A stretch of DNA of 64,000 nt from JABDCI01 sp964475835 (GCA_964475835.1 CAYYYL010000010.1:28661-92660); one strand, 5' to 3'. Shown: positions 8,392-17,925, numbered from the stretch's first letter. Notes: generated by a model not told the origin, from the sequence alone. Program-made: numbers and translations.

Positions 8392-9356
8392 TAAATTCGT
8401 TTTCTGAAGAGTGTTCCTACACGAGAGAAGACCTCGTTGGGAAATCCCATGGCGCGTTTCAACTGGTAGTCTCGTTCGAGCACGTTGGGATGCCTCTGCC
8501 ACTTGCGGAAGGTATGCCAGTCAACCAGGCCGCGCATCCAGGCCCAGTGGCCGTAGATCAGAACCGGATAGTCGCTGCCGTGAATCATTCGCGAGAGGAC
8601 GGGTTCCTTCAGGCTGTCGCGAAAACGCCGGCTTCGAATGGGAATGTTGAATGCGCTGATATCGCCGTAAAGATTCGGATAACGACGCATCATGCCGGCG
8701 AGGATAAAAAAATATTCGGGATCCGTGAACCCGCTTTTGGTTCCCGAATGGGCGGCGATACAGGTGACTCCGCACTCAAGCGGGAGGCGCAGCGTTCGTG
8801 GGTCCGCGAGTTCAGGCCGGGTTTGGGGTAGGGTGTGTTCACCTCCCGTGTGAGCGAGCAGGAGGAGGCCTGTCTCCGCCATGCGTTCCCAGAATTTCCG
8901 ATAACGCGGAAGATTGCAGTCGATGTTATGGCAATTAGGCAGGATCTTGAGGACCAGGGCTCCACCTTCGAGGCATTTCTCAAGTTCCTCCATCGCATCG
9001 GCCCGGGCCGGATGAATGGAGACGGCCGGTAGAAATTCAGGATGGGTTTTCGCGAGCTGGAGAATGTAGTCGTTGGGAACATAGAATGCTGCGCGTTGCT
9101 GCATTTTGTTTCCCGATTCATCGTGCGGGTAATCCTGTCCGAGAATAACGGCATGATCGAGGGAGGATTCACGAATGAGTTCGAGCAGACGTTCCACGTA
9201 GAGCCGGTCCATGTCACCCTTGAGCGCGTGAAAAGGAAGTCCCACATGTTTCAGCATCCACGCCGCCATGGGAAGGCCGAGTCCCGGGGGGCGAAGCCAG
9301 CAGCCTGTGCCCCCGGTGCCGTTCCCGACGATGTGGATATGGGCATCAATGATCAT
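8391..9356 (-). CDS. Amidohydrolase family metal-dependent hydrolase (TIM-barrel type)
   Basis: A 321-residue protein starting MIIDAHIHIVGNG; the HxH motif at the end of the first strand is the metal-ligand signature of amidohydrolases. Later candidate ligands are the His in LLLLAHTGGEH, the His in CIAAHSGT and the Asp in MIHGSDYP, in the usual order for the amidohydrolase_2/TatD-like families. Known members hydrolyse or decarboxylate many small molecules; the substrate here cannot be inferred. ATG at 9356 is chosen because the family starts immediately before the HxH strand; an upstream in-frame start would add an unlikely tail. It follows the LplT-Aas gene by 93 bases on the same strand. 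Confidence 0.82.
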   Translation of the reverse strand: MIIDAHIHIVGNGTGGTGCWLRPPGLGLPMAAWMLKHVGLPFHALKGDMDRLYVERLLELIRESSLDHAVILGQDYPHDESGNKMQQRAAFYVPNDYILQLAKTHPEFLPAVSIHPARADAMEELEKCLEGGALVLKILPNCHNIDCNLPRYRKFWERMAETGLLLLAHTGGEHTLPQTRPELADPRTLRLPLECGVTCIAAHSGTKSGFTDPEYFFILAGMMRRYPNLYGDISAFNIPIRSRRFRDSLKEPVLSRMIHGSDYPVLIYGHWAWMRGLVDWHTFRKWQRHPNVLERDYQLKRAMGFPNEVFSRVGTLFRKRI

Positions 9357-9449
9357 GAAGAAGGGAGAGTTACAAGTAACAAGTCGCAAGGATTAAGGAG
9401 GTCAACACTTTTGGATCGGATAAAATTCGAGATCGCATCTTGCAACTTG

Positions 9450-12400
9450 CTACTCCGCTGCCAATCGCTGACAGCCCTTGAGATCGAGTTTTCCGCTCGC
9501 GAGGGTTGGAATTTTGTCGACCTTTTTGAGGGCGCGGGGAATCCAGAGATTGGGAAGGCCCGCAGCGCCAAGTTTTTCACGGAGCGCATCGGTTGTAAGA
9601 TCCACGGTCGTCAGGAGCACCAACGCTTCGCCCTTCGAGGCGTCTGGAATGCCCACAATCACGACGGGCTGGGTGTCCGAACCGGAGAGATTGAATGCTT
9701 CCATGATTTTCTGTTCCACGGTCCCATGGGGTACCATCTCCCCCCCGATTTTTGAGAAACGGGAAAGACGTCCCTCGATGAAAAGAAAACCCTCCTCGTC
9801 GAAGCGGGCGAGATCGCCGGTGATGAACCATCCGTCCTTCAGAACCTGGGCGCTGCGTTCGGGATCCTTCAGGTAGCCGCTGAAGATGTTTGGACCGCGA
9901 AGATAAAGCATGCCGGTTTCGAGCAGGGGTTTGTCAGCGCCCGTTTCGGGATCGACGATGCGTGCAGTCATTCCGGGGAGGAGCCGTCCCACGGAGCCTG
10001 CGCGATGACCGGGCTGGGGCATGGCGGTGGCGGTGGTGGTCGGGGGATCCGGAAGATTGACACTGGTGACCGGGGTCGTTTCCGTCAATCCGTAGCCCTC
10101 GAGAATGGGGACGCCAAAGCGTTCGGCAAATGCGGTTGCGAGGTCGGGTGGAAGTTTTTCCGCGCCCGTGATCACTAGGCGCAGGGAGCGAAGCTGTTCA
10201 GGTTCAGCTTTGCGGAGATAAGGGCGCAGAAAGGTCGGGGTTCCCAGCATGACCGTTGCTTTTTCGGTGTGAACCGCTTCCGCGATCTTTTTCACCTCAA
10301 GCGGGGATGGAATGGTGACCAGACGCACGCTATGCACGAGGGGATACCAGAGCGTCACGGTGAATCCGAAGCTGTGGAAAAGGGGAAGGCATCCAATGAG
10401 AACATCGTCGCGAGGCATGAGTCCGGTGGCCGCGATCTGGGTGAGATTGCCCATGATATTGCGGTGGGTGAGCACAACGCCCTTCGGTTCGCCGGAGCTT
10501 CCGCTGGTGAAAAGAAGCCCCGCCTCCTCCTGATCTCCCGTGGAGGGAACGCCCATGCGCCGCCGCAGAATGGACGGGGGCAGAAACCATATTTGAATGA
10601 GCCAGGAAACGATGGAGAGCTTTCCGCACGCCTTGATTTCGTCCGCCACATCGAGACTGGTTGGAGGCCATGGGAAATCGGCAAACCGTTTTTTAAGCGC
10701 ATCGGCAGTGATGATCACGTCGATCTCTCCGCGACGCAGGCACGCCTCCGAAGCTGCACGTCCCGCGGTGAAATTCAGGTTCACCGGAATTTTATTGGCA
10801 AGCACCAGCGCAAGATTGGCCACGTTTCCTCCGATCCCCGGTGGCAGGATCACCCCCACACGGCGTGAAGGAATGGAATGTTTCCATCGCCGTGCCAGTG
10901 CCGCCGCGAGGGCAAGCATCATGCCCTTCGAAAGGGTTCGGGGTGAAGGATGGGTGTCCGTGATGCAAGGTTTCCAAGGACGGTGGGAAAGGGCGTTGAC
11001 GCAGGCGGCGCCGAGGTGACGTTTCAATTCGGGACGTTGCTGGAAGGCCGCTTCGCCGAGGTCGAGGAGAGTTTGTCGGATGGCAATCATGGTGGTGTCT
11101 TTTGGAGGGAGGGGCTTGCCGAAATTCACCATGGCTGGATATGGCCATTTTCGGGGCTTTTTCCAGAAATATTTCTCCTCGGTGAATGAAAAGATGGAAC
11201 CCCAGAGGGAGTCGACATAAACGGGGATGACCGGAACTTCCGCCTGACGCGCCATGAGCTCAAAACCTTTTCGCAGTCCCAGAAGCATTCCTGTCCGCGT
11301 GAGTTGTCCTTCAGGGAAGATGCAAACCAGATCGCCCTTACGCATCGCATCGGCTGCGGCACGGATGGCGTCTTTGGCGTGTTTGGGAGAGATGGGAATC
11401 ACTCCGAACACACGCATCACCCAACCAAGATACCACGTTTGATGAAACGCTTCATACCCAATGAAGCGGATGGGTCGGGGACACGCTGCCTGAAGGATGA
11501 GGGTGTCGACGTAAGTGACGTGATTGCAGACCATTAAGGCCCCGCCTTTTGGCAGATTTTCGACTCCATGGCTTCGAACCCGATAGATACAGCGGGTGAT
11601 GATCATGGCAATCAATCGGAGCAAGCTTTCGGGGAGAAGCCAGAGGATGTAGAGTGCGACCGCAAGACTGGGGATGAGGAGGAGTAGAAACTGGTGCGGG
11701 GTTGAAAACCCCAGACAATCGGCAAACACATAACGGAGAAGCACGGCTAGGGCGCCTCCGACGCTGACCAGGAGATTGGTGGCAGCGATGACGGTCCCCC
11801 GATGTTTGTCACCTGCGCGATCCTGAAGGTAGGCGCTTAAGGGAACGGTGAATAATCCTCCAAAGATTCCAAGAATCACAAGTCCACCTCGAAAGACCAA
11901 GGAACCTTCCGATGAAAGTCCAAGAACAATGAGACTCAAGGCAAGGCCCAGGCCTCCAATGGGAACCAACCCAAGTTCAATCCGATGACGCGAAAAGGCG
12001 GCAGCTGCAAGGCTTCCAGCGGCAACGCCTGCCACGAGAAGGGCCAGAAGTGTGCTTGTTTCCGAAACAGATCCCGTTTGTTGACCGTGGCTGTCGCGTC
12101 CGACCTGCACGAGGATGAGATAGAGAATGCCACCGAAGGAATAAAAATATGCCACTCCCAGCGCGGCAAGGCGCAGGGACTTTGTCTTCCAGAGCTCCCC
12201 CAATTGAACGAAATGGTTCCAGAAAAGGGAGATTCGGAATGGTTCCTGATGACTCGACCGGGTTTGCTCCACCCCGAGCATGAGAAAACATCCCACCGCG
12301 GCACAACCTGCAAGCCCCCATGCCATGCTGGATGCGGCATTCCAGGCATCTCCTTGGGTGCGTGTGAGTCCGTCAAAATAGCGAGCCCCCGTGATGCTTC

Positions 12401-12854
12401 CGATGAGGATGAAGGCAATCGAAAGCATTTCCATCCATCCCACCGCGACTCCGAGTCGATCGGCTCCCACGATCTCCTTGAGAATGCCCTGTTTTGCGGG
12501 AGAGAACACGCAAGCCTGAACGGAGAGCAGCCCGAAGGCAAGGAGCGCGCCCCAGAGGTGGTGGGTATGGAGCGTGGCGACGAGGTAGAGCATGATGGCG
12601 ACTTCGAAGAGGAGCGCGATCAGAAGCACGGTGCTCTTTGAAAATCGATCGGAGATCCAGCCCACCATAGGGGCGAGAAAGATCACGGGAAGAACCATCA
12701 ATGCGGCAAGAATGTTTTCAATCAAGGGCGCCTGATCCTTCACCGCCTGTTGGGCAAGTCCAATCAACATCAATTTGGCGGCGTTGTCCGTAAAGGCAAC
12801 CTGGGCCTGGGCCAGGAGCAGGCAGGGCAGGGAGGATTTTCGGGAAGTGCTCAT
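9450..12854 (-). CDS. aas: LplT-Aas fusion: lysophospholipid transporter, 1-acyl acyltransferase and acyl-ACP synthetase in one chain
   Basis: About 1134 residues in three parts. An MFS transporter (about residues 1-400, LplT-like) comes first. A PlsC acyltransferase follows, with the HX4D motif NHVTYVD near residue 443 and a FPEGQLTRTG stretch. Last is an AMP-forming adenylating enzyme with LLFTSGSSGEPKG near residue 780 and a terminal SGKLDLK lysine motif. In E. coli LplT flips lysophosphatidylethanolamine inward and Aas re-acylates it using acyl-ACP made on the same protein. ATG at 12854 is chosen because it gives a four-base ATGA overlap with the DUF2238 gene and begins right at the transporter. 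It is the last gene of the phospholipid operon. Confidence 0.92.
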   Translation of the reverse strand: MSTSRKSSLPCLLLAQAQVAFTDNAAKLMLIGLAQQAVKDQAPLIENILAALMVLPVIFLAPMVGWISDRFSKSTVLLIALLFEVAIMLYLVATLHTHHLWGALLAFGLLSVQACVFSPAKQGILKEIVGADRLGVAVGWMEMLSIAFILIGSITGARYFDGLTRTQGDAWNAASSMAWGLAGCAAVGCFLMLGVEQTRSSHQEPFRISLFWNHFVQLGELWKTKSLRLAALGVAYFYSFGGILYLILVQVGRDSHGQQTGSVSETSTLLALLVAGVAAGSLAAAAFSRHRIELGLVPIGGLGLALSLIVLGLSSEGSLVFRGGLVILGIFGGLFTVPLSAYLQDRAGDKHRGTVIAATNLLVSVGGALAVLLRYVFADCLGFSTPHQFLLLLIPSLAVALYILWLLPESLLRLIAMIITRCIYRVRSHGVENLPKGGALMVCNHVTYVDTLILQAACPRPIRFIGYEAFHQTWYLGWVMRVFGVIPISPKHAKDAIRAAADAMRKGDLVCIFPEGQLTRTGMLLGLRKGFELMARQAEVPVIPVYVDSLWGSIFSFTEEKYFWKKPRKWPYPAMVNFGKPLPPKDTTMIAIRQTLLDLGEAAFQQRPELKRHLGAACVNALSHRPWKPCITDTHPSPRTLSKGMMLALAAALARRWKHSIPSRRVGVILPPGIGGNVANLALVLANKIPVNLNFTAGRAASEACLRRGEIDVIITADALKKRFADFPWPPTSLDVADEIKACGKLSIVSWLIQIWFLPPSILRRRMGVPSTGDQEEAGLLFTSGSSGEPKGVVLTHRNIMGNLTQIAATGLMPRDDVLIGCLPLFHSFGFTVTLWYPLVHSVRLVTIPSPLEVKKIAEAVHTEKATVMLGTPTFLRPYLRKAEPEQLRSLRLVITGAEKLPPDLATAFAERFGVPILEGYGLTETTPVTSVNLPDPPTTTATAMPQPGHRAGSVGRLLPGMTARIVDPETGADKPLLETGMLYLRGPNIFSGYLKDPERSAQVLKDGWFITGDLARFDEEGFLFIEGRLSRFSKIGGEMVPHGTVEQKIMEAFNLSGSDTQPVVIVGIPDASKGEALVLLTTVDLTTDALREKLGAAGLPNLWIPRALKKVDKIPTLASGKLDLKGCQRLAAE

Positions 12855-13450
12855 GCAAGGGACTGCAAGGCGCGATTGTGAACACGGGAAAGGAGCATCA
12901 CGGAGGTGGTGGATCCGATAAGGGCCAGGAACATGTCCCATTGGGCGTCCCAGACATCCCCCTGGCTCCCGAGAAAGGAGGTCGCTTGATCGCCGAAGGT
13001 GAGGGCAGATGCCCATTCGATGAGTTCATACGAGGCACTGAATGCCAGACAGGTGGCGATGGTGAGGAACGTGAGCCAGAATCCCTGTCGAAGCTTCGAC
13101 GTGCGGACGAGGAGTTCCCTGACCAGGATGGCGGGGACAAATCCCTGAACAAAATGCCCGAGGCGATCGTAGTGATTGCGGTGGAGATGAAAATGATCCC
13201 GCAGCCAGTTGAATAAGGGCACCTCCGCGTAGCTGTAGTATCCCCCAATCATCAGAATGATCGCATGGAAGGTCAGGAAAATGATGCAGAAGTTTGTAAG
13301 CGGAAAGGTGCGTCGGGTGAGAAGTAAAACCGGGATCATGAACCAGACGGGAAGATTCTCCAGCACCCACGTCAGACGATCTGTGGCCGGGGAGATGCCC
13401 AGACCGATGTTGATCGTCATTGTGAGGATGATGCAAATCCGGAAGGTCAT
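12851..13450 (-). CDS. DUF2238 family integral membrane protein
   Basis: A 199-residue protein with about five or six hydrophobic segments and the conserved HRNHYDRLGHFVQGF and SASYELIEWA motifs of the DUF2238 (YjdF-like) family. Conserved His and Glu residues inside or next to membrane segments suggest a buried functional site. Its biochemical function is not known. It sits between a plsC-like gene and the LplT-Aas gene with four-base overlaps on both sides, so it is transcribed and probably translated with phospholipid remodelling genes. Confidence 0.85.
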   Translation of the reverse strand: MTFRICIILTMTINIGLGISPATDRLTWVLENLPVWFMIPVLLLTRRTFPLTNFCIIFLTFHAIILMIGGYYSYAEVPLFNWLRDHFHLHRNHYDRLGHFVQGFVPAILVRELLVRTSKLRQGFWLTFLTIATCLAFSASYELIEWASALTFGDQATSFLGSQGDVWDAQWDMFLALIGSTTSVMLLSRVHNRALQSLA

Positions 13451-14787
13451 GGAGTGGATGAGGGAAGATATTCGCCCGCCAACGCGTCAAGCTCACGGCT
13501 GAGGGCCTGAAAGTCTTTCCGTAATTCACCCAGCACAGCGGGTTTGAGTGAAATCTCAAATTCCTGGGTGAGAACCTCATTCATCACGCGGGCCTGTCGC
13601 CAGAACTGAAGAGAGGAAAGTCCGAAAAGCGGAAGCAGGATGTGCCACGTCAAAACGATGAAGGGATCCAGATGGTCCCCAAGGTACCAGATGGAGAAAG
13701 CGTACCAGAGGAGAAAGATGGGAATGCCAACCCCAAGGCGGGTGAGGGCTGTGGTGGTTTTTCCGGGAAGTCGCACAAAGGAGCCCAGAATACGCCCGAG
13801 GATAAAGGGAACCACGTGGTAGAGCGTGCCGACCACGGCCGGGGCCGACCAGAGGATGAGTCGCAGCCATTCTTCCCCATGCCTGCCAAAAAAGGATTTT
13901 TGTTTCTCCCGGAGGAGGGGGGAATGAATGGAGAGAGGGGCTTTTTCAAGTTTTTGGTGAAGATCTTTCAAACGCTGGCCGATCTGTTCGCTTCGTTCGG
14001 GATGGGTTCGAATGAAGGCGTTCATGGCATCGGCCATCTGTTTTCGCATTCGCAGACGTTTCATCCCTTGGACGTGATGGAATCGGGGGAGCAGGGCTTC
14101 AAGATCGAGTAGATAAGTTTCCCATTGGGCGTTTTCGAGATGAATGACGAGTTTGCGCAATTTTTCATCGATTTCCCTCGAGAGTTCCCGCATCGCCTTG
14201 TGGGGGTCTTCCGTTTTAAACCAGGCGGATGCATCGATGGGGCTACCGATCTGGATCCAGACTCCGGTGCGAAACCGTTCCTTGCATTCGTAGTTCAGGC
14301 CGATGGGCAAAATCTTCAAATCCTTCACCCCCGCCTCCACGGCCTGTTGGGCGATGCGTGCGGCGCCGGATTTCACCTGTTCCACACGCAGGAAATCATG
14401 GCTTTTCCCTTCGGGAAAAATACCCACAACCCCGCCCGTTTTGAGAAAGGATGCTCCGGATGCCAGAGACTCCGTGTTCCGCCGGGTCTGTTTCGGATCA
14501 TCGACTCCGCGGTAGGCGGGAATCATTCCCATTGCACGCATCAAAGGACCGATGACGGGAGTTTCGAAAAGAGGGGCTTTTGCAAGAAAATGCACCGGGC
14601 GGCGGACGGCGATGCCGATCAGCACGGGATCGAAAAGGGAATTGGCATGGTTGGCCACGATGAGCACAGGGCCGGACGAAGGCATGAGGTCTCGACCGGC
14701 AACCTCAATGTGTCGATAGTATCCCCCCACCAGGGCGCGCACCGTTTGACGGAGGAGGGAGCCAAAGAATCCGGAGGAGGAGTTCAT
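13447..14787 (-). CDS. PlsC-type acyltransferase with C-terminal membrane domain
   Basis: A 446-residue protein. The acyltransferase domain occupies roughly residues 1-220, with the catalytic HX4D motif in NHANSLFD, the GMIPAYRG block and the acyl-acceptor motif FPEGKSHD. The second half is helical, then has two or three membrane segments (about 320-395). This layout resembles the glycerol-3-phosphate acyltransferases of the YkwD/Gat-like group seen in large acyltransferase families rather than the short bacterial PlsC. It overlaps both neighbours by four bases. It likely acylates glycerol phosphate or lysophospholipid, but the acceptor cannot be told from sequence. Confidence 0.85.
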   Translation of the reverse strand: MNSSSGFFGSLLRQTVRALVGGYYRHIEVAGRDLMPSSGPVLIVANHANSLFDPVLIGIAVRRPVHFLAKAPLFETPVIGPLMRAMGMIPAYRGVDDPKQTRRNTESLASGASFLKTGGVVGIFPEGKSHDFLRVEQVKSGAARIAQQAVEAGVKDLKILPIGLNYECKERFRTGVWIQIGSPIDASAWFKTEDPHKAMRELSREIDEKLRKLVIHLENAQWETYLLDLEALLPRFHHVQGMKRLRMRKQMADAMNAFIRTHPERSEQIGQRLKDLHQKLEKAPLSIHSPLLREKQKSFFGRHGEEWLRLILWSAPAVVGTLYHVVPFILGRILGSFVRLPGKTTTALTRLGVGIPIFLLWYAFSIWYLGDHLDPFIVLTWHILLPLFGLSSLQFWRQARVMNEVLTQEFEISLKPAVLGELRKDFQALSRELDALAGEYLPSSTP

Positions 14788-15746
14788 GAGGGTAGGGCGA
14801 AGTAGTAGCGGGTGAGATGAAAGAAAATGGGGGCGGCGAAGCAGATCGAATCAATCCGGTCGAGCATGCCCCCGTGACCTCGAATCAAAGTGCCATAATC
14901 TTTGACACCACGATCCCGTTTGATGGCCGACATTGTGAGTCCACCTGCAAATCCCATGAGTGTGGCGATCAGCGCCATCCCGCCCGCTTGAACCGGGGTG
15001 AAAGGCGTCGCCCACCAGAGTCCGGCCCCGATGAGTGTGGCGCAGGCGATCCCTCCCACAAATCCTTCGATGGTTTTATTCGGACTGATATTTGGGGCGA
15101 TCTTGTGCTTTCCACAGCATTTTCCCCAGACGTATTGAAGCACGTCACTCAGCTCCACAACCGCAACGAGAAAGAAGAGAAGTTTGGCGTTCTGTCCTTC
15201 GTATCCGGAGATTTTAAGGCTCAGAATGGCAGGGGCGTGGCTGACACAGAACACGCAGACCATGAGTCCCCACTGGATTTTGGCGGTTCGCTCGAGAAAT
15301 CGTTCATAGTCCCCTGCGATCGCATTGCGGATGGGGATGAAAAGGAATGCGTAAACGGGGATGAGAATGGTGAACAAACCGTACCACTCGATGGCGACGA
15401 GATAGAACTGGAGCGGAGTGATGATGAAAAATACCCAGAAAAGCGAACGATGATCCCCCCGCCGGGTGGGAGTGAGGGTGATGAATTCTCTCAGGGCAAG
15501 AAACGAAGTGAGGCCGAAAAGCACCACCGAACCAAGACGTCCCAGGACGAGGCCGAGGGCGAAGACGAGGCACATGATCCACCATGCGTCGATGCGTGAA
15601 TTCAGATTCTCAAGCGTCGCGCGATTGTTTTCCGTGGCGAGCCGGCGCTTCATGATCCGGCCGATGACGGTGGCGATGATGAGGATGGAAAAGACGCCTC
15701 CTCCGAGATAAAAAAGTTGGGGATCCACGGCCAAACCAGATTTCAT
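14784..15746 (-). CDS. cdsA: Phosphatidate cytidylyltransferase (CDP-diacylglycerol synthase)
   Basis: A 320-residue multi-spanning membrane enzyme. The full CDP-alcohol synthase signature is visible near the C terminus: MSAIKRDRGVKDYG followed by GHGGMLDRID, with conserved Lys-Arg, Lys-Asp and the metal-binding Asp residues. It converts phosphatidic acid and CTP to CDP-diacylglycerol, the precursor for all major bacterial phospholipids. The position directly between two plsC-type genes fits: the product of acylation is its substrate. Its start lies two bases downstream of the upstream plsC stop, and its stop overlaps the next start by four bases. Confidence 0.95.
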   Translation of the reverse strand: MKSGLAVDPQLFYLGGGVFSILIIATVIGRIMKRRLATENNRATLENLNSRIDAWWIMCLVFALGLVLGRLGSVVLFGLTSFLALREFITLTPTRRGDHRSLFWVFFIITPLQFYLVAIEWYGLFTILIPVYAFLFIPIRNAIAGDYERFLERTAKIQWGLMVCVFCVSHAPAILSLKISGYEGQNAKLLFFLVAVVELSDVLQYVWGKCCGKHKIAPNISPNKTIEGFVGGIACATLIGAGLWWATPFTPVQAGGMALIATLMGFAGGLTMSAIKRDRGVKDYGTLIRGHGGMLDRIDSICFAAPIFFHLTRYYFALPS

Positions 15747-15748
15747 GT

Positions 15749-16351
15749 TTAGGTTTCCTTCAGCGCCAGGATGGCTTCGCGAGCGCGTTTCAGAAAATCA
15801 GGTTTCGATTCCTCCGGAGTGACGCGAAGAGGGGGGCCGAAACTGATGCAACTTAAAATGGGAACTGGAAGAATTTCCCCGCGTGGCAGGACGCGGTTGG
15901 CGTTGTCGATGTAGACGGGAACAAGGTCGATGTCCGGGCGTTTTTTGCTGAGGTGATAGAGGCCGCTCTTGAATTCCCCCACATCGGGACCGGGATTCCG
16001 GCGTCCCTCGGGAAAAATCACCAGTGAATGGGTCGTTCCGATGGCCTCGAGCATCAGGTCGAGCGGGTTGTTGCGGACGGTGACTTTCTTCCGTTCGATG
16101 AGGACTGCATTGAAGACCTTCGTGGCCGTGAAGTAGCGAAGACGATTGGCCGTCCAGTAGTCGTGGGCGGCTGCGGGTCGGGTGACCCTGCGCAGCTCGG
16201 GGGGCAGAGCAGTCCAGAGAACGACGAGATCGAGATTGCTGGTGTGATTGGCGTAGTAGATGCGCTGTTGCGTGGAAGGTTCGCAATCCACCCAGCGCGG
16301 TGTGGCGCCGCAAAGAATCTTGGCGGTGATGGTCAAAACATGATCGAGCAT
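15749..16351 (-). CDS. plsC: 1-acyl-sn-glycerol-3-phosphate acyltransferase
   Basis: A 200-residue short PlsC protein with the catalytic motif NHTSNLD (HX4D) near residue 35, a YFTATKVFN block and the acceptor-site motif FPEGRRN. It transfers an acyl chain to lysophosphatidic acid, giving phosphatidic acid for CdsA, encoded next. It is somewhat shorter at the N terminus than usual because the motif comes early, so an upstream start is conceivable but none was chosen. It is the first gene of the minus-strand phospholipid operon, preceded by an inverted repeat element and the assembly gap. Confidence 0.88.
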   Translation of the reverse strand: MLDHVLTITAKILCGATPRWVDCEPSTQQRIYYANHTSNLDLVVLWTALPPELRRVTRPAAAHDYWTANRLRYFTATKVFNAVLIERKKVTVRNNPLDLMLEAIGTTHSLVIFPEGRRNPGPDVGEFKSGLYHLSKKRPDIDLVPVYIDNANRVLPRGEILPVPILSCISFGPPLRVTPEESKPDFLKRAREAILALKET

Positions 16352-16445
16352 ACGGAGGAGTGTTCCGCTGATTAGCTGTTTTGACGGGCAGGATCGATTC
16401 TTTTTTCATGCTTTTGAGAGTGGAATTCGGTGAAGGTGGCTCAGA

Positions 16446-16525
16446 GAGATTCTTCGCTTCGCTCAGAATGACAATTTTAGGGAAGAGTGTCATTCTGAGN
16501 NNNNNNNNNCGAAGCGAAGAATCTC
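16446..16525. repeat. CTGAGCGAAGCGAAG palindrome containing a 10-N assembly gap
   Basis: A 27-base left arm (16446-16472) and its complement (16489-16525) surround a 16-base loop. The ten N bases at 16500-16509 interrupt the right arm. If they are deleted, the right arm becomes a perfect reverse complement of the left arm. The same family appears at 25384-25451. Confidence 0.85.
16500..16509. other. Assembly gap (10 N)
   Basis: Ten unknown bases inside a long perfect palindrome. The flanking bases rejoin to complete the palindrome exactly, so the gap is probably a scaffolding artefact of nominal length. Confidence 0.9.
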
Positions 16526-16536
16526 AAATCAGCCCG

Positions 16537-17340
16537 CTAGAAGGATTTTACGAAAGTTTTAATGATGCTGAGATAATTCTCGGGATCATTTGAGAAAATG
16601 TCATTGTGTCCTGCGCCCTCAATCCAGGCACTCTGCTTTCGTTCGGGAGCTGCGGCAAAAAGTTTTTTGCCATGGGAAAAAGGGACCACGACATCCGAGG
16701 TGCCATGCATCACCAAAACCGGACACTTTATATGGGGGATTCGTTTAAGGTTGGGAAATTGGTCGAACGGAAGCAGGGGAAAGGGAATGGCGGTGCGGAA
16801 CGCGCTGGTGAAGCCGCTTTCCAGGATGAGACCGCCAACGGGTTGGGTGGATGCCAGATAAGTGGATGGCCCGCTGCCCAGGGACCGACCGAGCACGATG
16901 ATATGCGATGGGGAAACGTGAAGTTGTTGGGTAAGATAGGTGTAGGCCGCATCCATGTCACAATAAAGACCATGTTCTTTCGGTTTGCCCTTGCTGTGAC
17001 CATACCCGCGATAGTCGTAGGCAAAGACATTAAAACCGGAAGCCCAGAGTTCCTGGAGGAACGGGTAGTCGTGATCAAGATCCTCTCCATTTCCGTGACT
17101 GAAGAGAATGGTTTGGGTGGCTTTGGGATTTGGAATCCAAACCGCACTGATGAGGATGTTGTCCGAGGTGGTAAGAGTGATCTCACCCGGAAGGGGAGGA
17201 AAAGTGTGGTGGGGAGGGTGATGGATGAGTATGTCGGCAAAGAACCAGGCAAAGAGAAATAGGGCGATGTAAATCTCGAAAAGGGAGAGCAGAATTCGTT
17301 TAAAGCTCATTTTCCCGAATATCCACGATGGTATTTTCAT
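16537..17340 (-). CDS. Membrane-anchored alpha/beta hydrolase (ABHD13/17-like)
   Basis: A 267-residue protein with an N-terminal membrane anchor (roughly residues 15-35), then an alpha/beta hydrolase domain. The oxyanion region is LFSHGNGEDLD and the nucleophile elbow is GRSLGSGP. The acid is in HGTSDVVV and the catalytic His is in GAGHNDIF, so a full Ser-Asp-His triad is present. The BEM46/ABHD17-like pattern (YDYRGYGHSKG) suggests an esterase, thioesterase or deacylase acting at the membrane; the substrate is unknown. ATG at 17340 is preferred over an in-frame TTG at 17355. The C terminus is close to the gap-containing repeat. Confidence 0.87.
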   Translation of the reverse strand: MKIPSWIFGKMSFKRILLSLFEIYIALFLFAWFFADILIHHPPHHTFPPLPGEITLTTSDNILISAVWIPNPKATQTILFSHGNGEDLDHDYPFLQELWASGFNVFAYDYRGYGHSKGKPKEHGLYCDMDAAYTYLTQQLHVSPSHIIVLGRSLGSGPSTYLASTQPVGGLILESGFTSAFRTAIPFPLLPFDQFPNLKRIPHIKCPVLVMHGTSDVVVPFSHGKKLFAAAPERKQSAWIEGAGHNDIFSNDPENYLSIIKTFVKSF

Positions 17341-17370
17341 GGGTAAATTTCGCAATTGAAGATGTCAGTC

Positions 17371-17925
17371 CTAGTAAGGCTTCCCATCAATCAGCAGCCG
17401 TTCGAGTTGCAGATTTCCTGATCTTCCCACGGACAATTCACCAAGGATGACATGGTTTGTTCCCGCAGGGATGTTTTCATAGGAGTTTGGAATAAAGTAG
17501 CGATCCACGCCGAGGTTTGCCTGGATCCCATGGGGCACATTGGTCTTTCCTTCGGGATCGTACTCAGACCATCCGTAGGTGTATCGAGCCCGGGCGACGA
17601 GGCCTTCTGAGGGTTGTTTCAATTCCACGCGTTGCACGGTGTGCCAGCCGTTGGTGGTGGATTGCAGAACAAGCCATACCGGAGTTCCATAGGCAATTTC
17701 CCCCGGATGTTGAATGGATGATGTCTGCAGGACTGTGGTGGGGACCTGTTCGATTTCAAATCCAATGGCTTGGTAACGTCCACGGACCAAATCGTACGGA
17801 TCCACAGGGCGGAGCTTGAGGAGGATCCGTGGGCCCGTTTGGCGCTGCCACTCATGGAGGGCTGTCCATCCTCCGAGGACGGCGAGTTGAAGAATGATCC
17901 AAGCAATGAGAAGTCGATTTTTCAT
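17371..17925 (-). CDS. GDYXXLXY-type membrane-anchored protein
   Basis: A 184-residue protein with an N-terminal membrane segment (residues 4-22) and an outer domain carrying VDPYDLVRGRYQAIGFEI. This is a diverged version of the GDYXXLXY motif: the conserved DP, LRG and Tyr are kept, while the Asp of GDY is Arg. Such proteins are routinely encoded beside DUF2157 membrane proteins, as here. ATG at 17925 gives a four-base overlap with the DUF2157 stop and removes an implausible leading peptide. The function of the pair is unknown. Confidence 0.75.
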   Translation of the reverse strand: MKNRLLIAWIILQLAVLGGWTALHEWQRQTGPRILLKLRPVDPYDLVRGRYQAIGFEIEQVPTTVLQTSSIQHPGEIAYGTPVWLVLQSTTNGWHTVQRVELKQPSEGLVARARYTYGWSEYDPEGKTNVPHGIQANLGVDRYFIPNSYENIPAGTNHVILGELSVGRSGNLQLERLLIDGKPY

